10,318 nucleotides of DNA from an uncultured Lachnospiraceae bacterium (lineage in GTDB: Bacteria; Bacillota; Clostridia; Lachnospirales; Lachnospiraceae). The stretch is taken from contig CAKRHL010000064.1 in the NCBI GenBank assembly GCA_934338765.1, positions 1 to 10,318 on the forward strand. The letters are read 5' to 3'. Under the pieces are notes generated by a model. It was not told the origin of the DNA, did not search any database, and saw only the letters and a program-made list of their open reading frames with translations. The stretch's first letter is position 1, and each line of letters starts with the position of its first letter. Positions 1-4,380 of the stretch are shown piece by piece. The position numbers and the translations under genes were made by a program.

Positions 1-350
1 GTACAGGGTACCTTGATTGCCTTATAGGTGCCCGGTGTGTCCTCCACCTCATCCTTCAGCCGGAAACGCACGAAAGAGGTCTTTGCCTTGGCTCCCACGG
101 GCAAGGTATCCACCAGTTTATCAATAAATGTCTGCACCTCATCCTGCACACAGTCTTCCTTGTCCACGTCAAAGGATCTCTGATAGGATTTCACCTTATT
201 GGACGCACTCGCCTGATGGATATAGTGCTTGGTCTCTTCCTCAGGGTTCATCTCCTCTGTCAGAGACTCCACCCCATCCCCAAGCAGTTCATACTTGGCG
301 GGTTCTGCGTTCATACTTGTGTCAATGTAATGTCTTAAATCTTCTCTCAC
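1..350 (-). CDS. Phage tail tube protein, N-terminal part (runs off the left edge)
   Basis: The first 116 codons of a gene that continues beyond base 1. The product is probably the major tail protein that polymerises into the tube of a long flexible tail. I chose a GTG start at 350-348. It follows the tail terminator stop by 2 nt and sits 7 nt after a GGGAG ribosome binding site; an internal ATG 12 codons later is a weaker alternative. The visible protein begins VREDLRHYIDTSMNAEPAKY. It has an acidic N-terminus, then a segment around residues 40-80 rich in K, S and D (HYIHQASASNKVKSYQRSFD) that resembles Firmicutes phage tail tube proteins. The family call rests on that resemblance, remembered rather than searched, and on position directly after the tail terminator, the usual order in SPP1/A118-like phages. 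The C-terminus is outside the window, so completeness cannot be judged. Confidence 0.8.
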   Translation of the reverse strand, partial: MREDLRHYIDTSMNAEPAKYELLGDGVESLTEEMNPEEETKHYIHQASASNKVKSYQRSFDVDKEDCVQDEVQTFIDKLVDTLPVGAKAKTSFVRFRLKDEVEDTPGTYKAIKVPC

Positions 351-352
351 AA

Positions 353-763
353 TTATTCTCCCTTCTTAAAATACTCAATGAAAATTGTCATCTGATACAA
401 CGCTTTGTTCTGCTCATTCTTACCCATGTAAAACGGACTGGATACTCCAATCTTCTGAACAGTCACACCATCCAACGCAGGGAAAACCTTCTCCCGGTTC
501 TGTTTGTCGATCCAGTCAGTCAAGGCTTCCAACCATGCTCCGTTTTCCTCACAGTCAGTATTGGTCTGTGTATCCATCCTCGCCCGGATCTGGTAATATT
601 CCTTATGGATCTCTGCGCCGCTGATGAATCTTTTCACATTGACCGTAGGCTCCTTGACCAATACATAATCTACCGTGCCGCGCATCAGATCCGTATCAAT
701 ATGTTTCATTTCCTTCGGATCAAACTTTTTCAACCACTCAATGATTCTTCCGCTTACTGTCAC
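353..763 (-). CDS. Tail terminator / minor capsid protein (A118 Minor_capsid_3-like)
   Basis: A 136-aa protein, the usual length for siphophage tail terminators, which cap the tail tube and form the tail side of the head-tail joint. It starts with an amphipathic helix (TVSGRIIEWLKKF), then shows the beta-rich pattern of this family with YVLVKEPTVNVKRFISG around residues 33-49 and a C-terminal strand pair ending LYQMTIFIEYFKKGE. Proteins of this kind are often left as 'minor capsid protein' in annotations. The start is GTG at 763-761, 7 nt after AAGGAGG. It overlaps the upstream stop by 4 nt (GTGA), so translation is probably coupled. The gene lies between the HK97-gp10-like gene and the tail tube gene, the canonical slot for a tail terminator. 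Function is assigned from family resemblance plus position. Confidence 0.78.
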   Translation of the reverse strand: MTVSGRIIEWLKKFDPKEMKHIDTDLMRGTVDYVLVKEPTVNVKRFISGAEIHKEYYQIRARMDTQTNTDCEENGAWLEALTDWIDKQNREKVFPALDGVTVQKIGVSSPFYMGKNEQNKALYQMTIFIEYFKKGE

Positions 764-1134
764 TTCATAGCCTCCTTGGCTACCTTAATCATATTTTCTG
801 CACCGCCTGCCTGCTCATACCGTTCCGCCCATTGATGCCCTCGGAGACCATCTGCTTGTTCTCCACCGTTCGACCAATTCCAGTCTTTCTCTCCGTAGTA
901 AAGCCGTCTTGCTTTATCATCGCAGTCATAGACTATTTCGCCGGATCCAACAACGGTATGAGTATGCCCGCTGTCAATCAATGCTCCCGTATCCATCGGG
1001 ACATAAGGCTGAACACCACGTAAAAATTCCTCATCTACAGCTTTCTGCACCCTGCCTCCCGGCTCCAGTCCCAGTTCTTCGATAAGGCTGTCCGCGCTAA
1101 AATTGCAGACAAAATCCATTCTTCCTTTACTCAT
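760..1134 (-). CDS. Head-tail joining minor capsid protein (Minor_capsid_2 / HK97 gp10-like)
   Basis: A 124-aa protein of the Minor_capsid_2 / HK97-gp10-like group, which acts at the head-tail interface of siphophages. Supporting motifs are VPMDTGALIDSGHTH (about residues 45-59), the typical 'P.dTG.L..S' signature of gp10-like proteins, and RRLYYGEKDWNWSNGG (about 76-91) followed by GLRGHQWAERYEQAGG (about 96-111), which matches the ARxLYYG...W..R pattern of the A118 minor capsid protein. The ATG at 1134 follows an AAGGTGG-like binding site. The gene overlaps the preceding gene by 8 nt and the following one by 4 nt, inside a tight run of connector genes. No truncation or missing segment is apparent. 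Confidence 0.8.
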   Translation of the reverse strand: MSKGRMDFVCNFSADSLIEELGLEPGGRVQKAVDEEFLRGVQPYVPMDTGALIDSGHTHTVVGSGEIVYDCDDKARRLYYGEKDWNWSNGGEQADGLRGHQWAERYEQAGGAENMIKVAKEAMK

Positions 1135-1573
1135 TACCTACCACCTTAATTGTCTTGAGACGCGGACGGTTACGATTATCCGATACCGCTGTAACAGTGA
1201 CTACATACTGATTATCGTCTGCCAGATCCGACAGCCTATAACCATCCGCAATCTCCCGGTCGCTTTCTCCCAGCACCAGCTTGTCCTGCCCGCTCTTGGC
1301 ATCCAACGTCCAATACCTGACTGCCTCCTCTGCGGGAAGTCGGCGGTACTCCTGCGGCTCCAGGTACGGCTTATTGCCGTAACCACGCTGAAAGTCTACC
1401 GTGATGCTCTCAACCTTGTTCTCTGTCTGCACTCCATTGACCGTTGTAAGCGCCGTTTTGTTATGGCTCCACTGGACTCCCCGGACAATGGATCTGATCC
1501 ACGTCTCCTTATCTGTCTCGGGATCCCTATGGTAGTTGTAAACTGTCATAATATCCGTGAAAAGTACACTCAT
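1127..1573 (-). CDS. Putative head closure protein (A118 minor capsid 1-like position)
   Basis: A 148-aa protein, likely the stopper or head-closure component that seals the portal/adaptor after DNA packaging. Evidence is mostly positional: it follows the gp6-like adaptor and precedes the gp10-like protein, as in SPP1 and A118. The sequence opens with FTDIMTVYNYHRDPET, a beta-strand start typical of closure proteins that begin with '.TVYN'. It then has a central IVRGVQWSHNKTAL segment and a C-terminal strand-rich half (QYVVTVTAVSDNRNRP). The family may be the one catalogued as DUF6751, from memory. The ATG at 1573 overlaps the upstream stop as ATGA, so the two are translationally coupled. No catalytic motif is present, as expected for a structural ring protein. 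Confidence 0.62.
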   Translation of the reverse strand: MSVLFTDIMTVYNYHRDPETDKETWIRSIVRGVQWSHNKTALTTVNGVQTENKVESITVDFQRGYGNKPYLEPQEYRRLPAEEAVRYWTLDAKSGQDKLVLGESDREIADGYRLSDLADDNQYVVTVTAVSDNRNRPRLKTIKVVGNE

Positions 1574-1956
1574 AATGCACCTGCCAATCCCGTACCGGAC
1601 AGGCCGGAACGTATCACAGAGGTAAGTTGCTCTTCCTTCTCCTGCGCTGTTGTGACCTTATAGGATTCCGAATACCCGTCATTACTGACGGATGCTATAC
1701 CGGTACCCATTCCGGAGGCATCCTGTATTGCTATAGCATTAACAAGCTGGCAGAAGGTGTCCCTAATCTGCATATGTACCTGCTGCTGGAAGTCTGTTGC
1801 TGTGTCCTCGATATAAGCATCCTCAAATCGTTTTGCTCTCATATGGGTGATGGAATTAAACTTGATCTCTGCCCGTTTGGAAATCTTATCAAATTCTTCC
1901 TGGTCAGAAATATTAGAATAAAGGGAGCTGTAATACTCCCACGTTATGTAAGACAT
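1570..1956 (-). CDS. Head-tail connector (adaptor, gp6/gp15-like)
   Basis: A 128-aa protein likely to form the adaptor ring attached to the portal on the finished capsid. It starts MSYITWEYYSSLYSNISDQE, the 'y.t..eY...y..i....F' opening of DNA-packaging adaptor proteins (gp6-like / YqbG-like). A helical bundle follows, with F..ISKRAEIKFNSITHMR (about 22-40), a region where adaptors place paired helices, and QIRDTFCQLVNAIAIQD (about 63-79). The C-terminal part, GYSESYKVTTAQEKEEQL, includes the 'vs.dG.S.sY' pattern often seen before the last helix in this family. The start has a strong GGAGG site 7 nt upstream. The gene follows the small coiled-coil protein with a short gap and overlaps the closure gene by 4 nt. 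Confidence 0.78.
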   Translation of the reverse strand: MSYITWEYYSSLYSNISDQEEFDKISKRAEIKFNSITHMRAKRFEDAYIEDTATDFQQQVHMQIRDTFCQLVNAIAIQDASGMGTGIASVSNDGYSESYKVTTAQEKEEQLTSVIRSGLSGTGLAGAL

Positions 1957-1972
1957 ACTGCTCCCTCCTTTT

Positions 1973-2161
1973 CTACTCTTCTACGGGATCCTGATCTTCT
2001 GCCTTGGTCTTTTTGGGGACTTTCTTGGATTTCAGATCTTCGATCTCCTGTTTCAGTGCTTCATTCTCAGATTTCAGCTGTGTATTTTCAGCTTTCAGTG
2101 CTGTGATTTCCTGTTTCAGTGCTGCATCTTTGGGGATCACTCCCATACCTACTGTCCTCAT
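1973..2161 (-). CDS. Small heptad-repeat coiled-coil protein of unknown role
   Basis: A 62-aa protein lying between the capsid gene and the adaptor gene. I do not recognise a named family. Residues 14-46 are an almost ideal coiled coil of four and a half heptads (ALKQEIT, ALKAENT, QLKSENE, ALKQEIE, DLKSK), with leucine at every second position of the unit and Asn in two units, as in leucine zippers. The N-terminus MRTVGMGVIPKD could be a short docking peptide. The C-terminus is a Lys-rich then acidic tail. The ATG has an exact AGGAGG 6 nt upstream, so strong translation is expected. The position suggests a capsid-associated or joining protein, for example a small oligomeric decoration. An assembly accessory is equally possible. 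Its role is inferred only from location and shape. Confidence 0.75.
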   Translation of the reverse strand: MRTVGMGVIPKDAALKQEITALKAENTQLKSENEALKQEIEDLKSKKVPKKTKAEDQDPVEE

Positions 2162-2174
2162 GTACTACCTCCTA

Positions 2175-3179
2175 CTATTGATGGCTCAGATAAATACCAG
2201 CAGCCTTGTTCTTGTAGACATCCACCAGACCATACTTACGATACTTGATGATGTCTGCGTCAGCATCGGGATTTGCGGATGCAGGGATCACATTAGATAC
2301 CACATGCTTGTCATGCTTGATGATGGCAGGCTTATGGATAATCATAAAATTGATAGGCTTTGCAGCTTCCTGCACCATTTCATAGTAAGTACCAATAGAC
2401 TCGGTCTGTGGATTGTTTACCTTGCTGTATACACCACCGCTTTCTGTATAGTAGGTCTTACTGCCTACTACTGCCACATCGGTAGTCTTTGCATACTTGG
2501 CCGTGCCCTTGCGGTAATGGCCTGCTTCCTCTCCCGGTGTTTTACCATCCAACATATCGATGGAAGTGTAAAATCTTCCCTGTGGTACGGGTTTCTTAAT
2601 GGTAAAGGCTGCCAGAATCTCCTTGGACTTATATGTGTCCATCATCAGCAATCCATTCAGTAGATTTACCGTTGCATACAGGATTCTTCCTTCTTCCGGC
2701 ACCTCGTCGTTGTCCATCGTATTCTTTGCTTCCAGTAATTCTGCAAGGAACTCTTCCGGTGTAGCAATCTTCTTGGCTTCGCCCTTGGAAATACCCTTAG
2801 TACCTGCAATGGTTGCAAAAGTGAAGGCATCCGATTCAGGTGCCACTTTGGTACGCATAAGCTCAGCACCAGCCATACCAAATGCAAGGTTATAGGTTTC
2901 CTGGTTGTCCATAGCATCTACGGACAGCTTGGAACCACGATCATAGTTGTACTCCGTGGATACCCACTTGAAATCTACAGTTCCTTTAGTGTAACCACTG
3001 TTACGGTCATAGTCACCAAGACCGGTTACTGCAATCTGGGGATATACAATCTCCTTTGCGTTTGCACCGGCTCTTGCCATTGCAGGATCGCCAGTCAGGT
3101 CACTGGTTACGGATTCTCTCTGGTATACCTCATCAAGCAGAGGCACATAGTTCTTTGCTAATACAATTGTGTTAGGCAT
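2175..3179 (-). CDS. Major capsid protein (HK97 fold)
   Basis: A 334-aa protein that builds the icosahedral shell. Typical features of the Firmicutes HK97-fold family are present: N-terminal LAKNYVPLLDEVYQRESVTS (8-27), an E-loop-like segment with KEIVYPQIAVTGLGDYDRN (42-60), the spine-helix region GMAGAELMRTKVAPESDAFT (101-120), then TIAGTKG, and a C-terminal part INFMIIHKPAIIKHDKHVVS (276-295) ending with DADIIKYRKYGLVDVYKNKA (307-326). It lies directly after the GP20-type scaffold, with AGGGAGG 7 nt before the ATG, as expected for a highly translated gene. Oddity: residues about 229-274, rich in Thr, Tyr and Ser and containing SKTYYTESGGVYSK and GTYYEMV, look like an insertion between two conserved capsid blocks and may protrude on the surface. 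No protease domain is fused. Confidence 0.92.
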   Translation of the reverse strand: MPNTIVLAKNYVPLLDEVYQRESVTSDLTGDPAMARAGANAKEIVYPQIAVTGLGDYDRNSGYTKGTVDFKWVSTEYNYDRGSKLSVDAMDNQETYNLAFGMAGAELMRTKVAPESDAFTFATIAGTKGISKGEAKKIATPEEFLAELLEAKNTMDNDEVPEEGRILYATVNLLNGLLMMDTYKSKEILAAFTIKKPVPQGRFYTSIDMLDGKTPGEEAGHYRKGTAKYAKTTDVAVVGSKTYYTESGGVYSKVNNPQTESIGTYYEMVQEAAKPINFMIIHKPAIIKHDKHVVSNVIPASANPDADADIIKYRKYGLVDVYKNKAAGIYLSHQ

Positions 3180-3191
3180 TTATTTTCCTCC

Positions 3192-3797
3192 CTATTTTGT
3201 CTCCGGCGCAGGCGGCAGTCCCATAGCAGCCCTCATTGCAGCTTCATCTGCATTAGCACTGCTTCCGGTTCTCACCTGTCCGATCAGATTTCCTGTTCCT
3301 ACCGGATTAGGCTCCGGCTCACCGAAGAGCATTTTACTGTCTTCTGCTTCTGTTAAAGTTTTCAATGCTGCGGCAATGTCTTCTTTCTGGTTTTTGGATG
3401 CTTTCAGCGCATTTACATCCAGCAGAGCCATAATTGCCTTAGGATTCTTTCCCTTAGCAGCTGCAATACTTTCCTTTACAAGATCACTGAAGTCCCGATC
3501 CGCAATCTTAGAATCGTAATCTTTCTGAATGTTCTTCTTTTCCTCTTCCAGATCACTGATTCGTTTGTTGAGCCCTGTGACATCCACATCCTTGAATCCA
3601 TCCAACTGGGTCTGCAAATCTTTCATTGCAGTATCATTGGCCTTGATGGTTTCATTCGCTGCGTCCAGCTTCTTGGTCTGGTTGTCATAATCGGTCTGTG
3701 TCTTGTAGTTCTCGAGTACGGCTTTTTCAAAGTCCTTTTTCTTATCCTCCGGCACTTCCAGACCATACTCCTTCATGATTTCAAAAATGTTCTTCAT
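3192..3797 (-). CDS. Capsid scaffolding protein (phage minor structural GP20 family)
   Basis: A 201-aa scaffold of the GP20 family (PF06810 type), which directs procapsid assembly and is then released. The opening MKNIFEIMKEYGLEVPEDKK is the usual family N-terminus. Residues about 35-105 form a long charged coiled coil (QTKKLDAANETIKANDTAMK, then a helix with NKRISDLEEEKKNIQKDY). SIAAAKGKNPKAIMALLDVN (about 110-129) matches the conserved 'GakN.kai.alLD' block of the family, and the C-terminus is flexible and Pro/Gly-rich, ending GLPPAPETK. It lies 12 nt upstream of the capsid gene, with AGGAGG 5 nt before its ATG. No separate prohead protease is present nearby, consistent with scaffold release without proteolysis or with an unidentified protease. 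Confidence 0.9.
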   Translation of the reverse strand: MKNIFEIMKEYGLEVPEDKKKDFEKAVLENYKTQTDYDNQTKKLDAANETIKANDTAMKDLQTQLDGFKDVDVTGLNKRISDLEEEKKNIQKDYDSKIADRDFSDLVKESIAAAKGKNPKAIMALLDVNALKASKNQKEDIAAALKTLTEAEDSKMLFGEPEPNPVGTGNLIGQVRTGSSANADEAAMRAAMGLPPAPETK

Positions 3798-3821
3798 ATT
3801 GTCCTCCTAAAATATTTTGTG

Positions 3822-3840
3822 AATCGCACTTTCTGCGATA
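3822..3840 (-). other. Hairpin between the tRNA and the scaffold gene
   Basis: A perfect 6-bp stem (ATCGCA / TGCGAT at 3823-3828 and 3834-3839) with a 5-nt loop lies between the 3' end of the tRNA and the scaffold ribosome binding site. No T-run follows, so it is not an intrinsic terminator. If the tRNA is excised from the late transcript, this hairpin would sit near the new 5' end of the scaffold-capsid mRNA and could protect it. That role is inferred. Confidence 0.5.
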
Positions 3841-3848
3841 TGGGATAA

Positions 3849-3920
3849 TTGCGGAAGCAGGGATCGAACCTGCGACCTCCGGGGCATGAACCCGGCGAGC
3901 TGCCTCTGCTCCATTCCGCC
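3849..3920 (-). tRNA. tRNA-Met (CAT), initiator (fMet) type
   Basis: A 72-nt cloverleaf (5' end at 3920) with all arms intact. Positions 2-7 of the acceptor pair GCGGAA with TTCCGC, while 1:72 is a G/A mismatch. The D stem is GAGC/GCTC, the anticodon stem CCGGG/CCCGG with loop TTCATGC (anticodon CAT), the variable loop AGGTC, and the T stem GCAGG/CCTGC with loop TTCGATC. Three bacterial initiator hallmarks are visible: the unpaired 1:72, an A11:U24 pair in the D stem, and three consecutive G:C pairs (29-31 with 39-41). The variable loop and T stem equal those I recall for Bacillus initiator tRNA. Oddities are a short 7-nt D loop, G37 and C38 instead of the usual AA after the anticodon, and no encoded CCA, so the host must add it. 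It shares the operon's strand. Confidence 0.9.
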
Positions 3921-3930
3921 ACCGTAGAAC

Positions 3931-3986
3931 ACAAAAAGAGCCGCGGATCAATTCACTTGGAATTGATCACATCGGCTCTAGGCTCT
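3931..3986 (-). terminator. Intrinsic terminator at the end of the zinc-ribbon gene
   Basis: On the minus strand AGAGCCG (3979-3973) pairs with CGGCTCT (3943-3937). An inner perfect 9-bp stem GATCAATTC/GAATTGATC (3968-3960 with 3954-3946) closes a 5-nt loop, and TTTTT follows (3937-3933). The left arm encodes the last residues of the zinc-ribbon protein and the stop codon is inside the hairpin. Just upstream is a second copy of AGAGCC, giving a tandem AGAGCC-T-AGAGCCGAT (3986-3971) that recurs at the 9889-9937 terminator. It lies in the middle of the late operon, so read-through is needed to reach the tRNA and capsid genes from upstream. Confidence 0.85.
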
Positions 3987-4114
3987 ACGTTGATTACTAT
4001 TTCATTTTTGCACCTTTTACAATACGCCGGAAAATTAGAAATCTTCGTGCTCGGCAGTATCTTCAAAAAGTGCGGGTTGCCACATTTCGGGCATTTACAC
4101 CATTTAGAACTCAT
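3953..4114 (-). CDS. Small zinc-ribbon protein (cysteine-rich KTR / Com-like)
   Basis: A 53-aa ORF beginning MSSKWCKCPKCGNPHFLKIL and ending VINSK. It carries two CxxC knuckles (C8/C11 in CPKCGN and C32/C35 in YCKRCKN), with an extra C6, arranged as a single zinc ribbon. The pattern W.xCPxCGN...L.I...T.i.NFPxYCxxCKxE..INVxxxx closely follows the 'cysteine-rich KTR' family known from Firmicutes mobile elements, and more distantly the Com-type ribbons of Mu-like phages that bind mRNA. The family is from memory; the cysteines are seen directly. It has its own promoter 42 nt upstream, a weak AGAAAG binding site inside a small hairpin loop, and its own terminator overlapping the stop. This makes it an independent cassette inside the late operon. 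A nucleic-acid-binding regulatory role is likely but unproven. Confidence 0.82.
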   Translation of the reverse strand: MSSKWCKCPKCGNPHFLKILPSTKISNFPAYCKRCKNEIVINVEPRADVINSK

Positions 4115-4120
4115 ATATTA

Positions 4121-4139
4121 CCAACTTTCTGTAGGTTGG
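4121..4139 (-). promoter_or_regulatory. Leader hairpin around the zinc-ribbon ribosome binding site
   Basis: CCAAC (4139-4135) and GTTGG (4125-4121) can pair, with the only purine-rich Shine-Dalgarno candidate (AGAAAG) in or beside the loop, a few bases before the ATG at 4114. Such a structure could make translation of the zinc-ribbon gene conditional. The stem is only 5 bp, so this is tentative. Confidence 0.35.
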
Positions 4140-4155
4140 CGTGTCTCACATTGTT

Positions 4156-4184
4156 ATTATAAAGCAAACATAAGTTTGTTTCAA
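4156..4184 (-). promoter_or_regulatory. Sigma-A promoter with a palindromic operator in its spacer
   Basis: The -35 box TTGAAA (4184-4179), a 17-bp spacer, and a perfect -10 box TATAAT (4161-4156) read towards the zinc-ribbon gene. The expected start of transcription is near 4149. The spacer contains the dyad CAAAC-TTAT-GTTTG (4178-4165), placed where a bound repressor would block RNA polymerase. The half-sites resemble the Gram-positive LexA box CGAAC-N4-GTTCG with one change in each arm, or a phage repressor operator. Nearly ideal promoter strength with an embedded operator suggests expression outside the normal late programme. Confidence 0.75.
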
Positions 4185-4194
4185 TAGTAATCTA

Positions 4195-4380
4195 TCATTT
4201 TACACCAGATTTATTTTTCTGTTTCCAAAGTGGTATATACTCTCCACTTTTTACAAGGTTAAAATTTCTTGCGTAATATTCTCTCTCGATATCATATTCT
4301 TCAGGAGTCATATCATTTCTCCAAAATGGCACTTCTTTTAATGTCTCTGTTGCCCAATTATTTTCGTCCATCTTGTTCAA
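4195..4380 (-). CDS. Small acidic/aromatic protein, candidate immunity partner of the minor head C-terminal domain
   Basis: A 61-aa ORF of no recognised family, overlapping the 3' end of the minor head gene by 23 nt. The start chosen is TTG at 4380, because GGGGG lies 8 nt upstream; an ATG at 4371 would give 58 aa but sits 17 nt from that site. The sequence is Trp- and Tyr-rich: ENNWATETLKEVPFWRNDMT, then PEEYDIEREYYARNFNLVKS, then GEYIPLWKQKNK. It is predicted soluble and helical, with no signal peptide or membrane segment. Small unrelated ORFs directly after MuF-type minor head genes with variable C-terminal domains are known or proposed to be cognate immunity proteins. That reading fits the overlap and the AT-rich context but is inference. 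It could instead be an unrelated small phage protein. Confidence 0.7.
   Translation of the reverse strand: MNKMDENNWATETLKEVPFWRNDMTPEEYDIEREYYARNFNLVKSGEYIPLWKQKNKSGVK

Noticed and set aside
128..835. 235-aa open frame on the plus strand
   Set aside because: It lies antisense across the tail tube, tail terminator and gp10-like genes, has no family resemblance or ribosome site, and is a shadow of the real minus-strand frames.
3849..3920. tRNA as a prophage attachment site
   Set aside because: It lies in the middle of the structural operon; no integrase or flanking direct repeat is visible, and integration here would split the late genes.
3849..4187. 112-aa plus-strand open frame over the tRNA and zinc-ribbon region
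   Set aside because: It reads through a tRNA and a terminator hairpin in antisense; the minus strand has the supported features.
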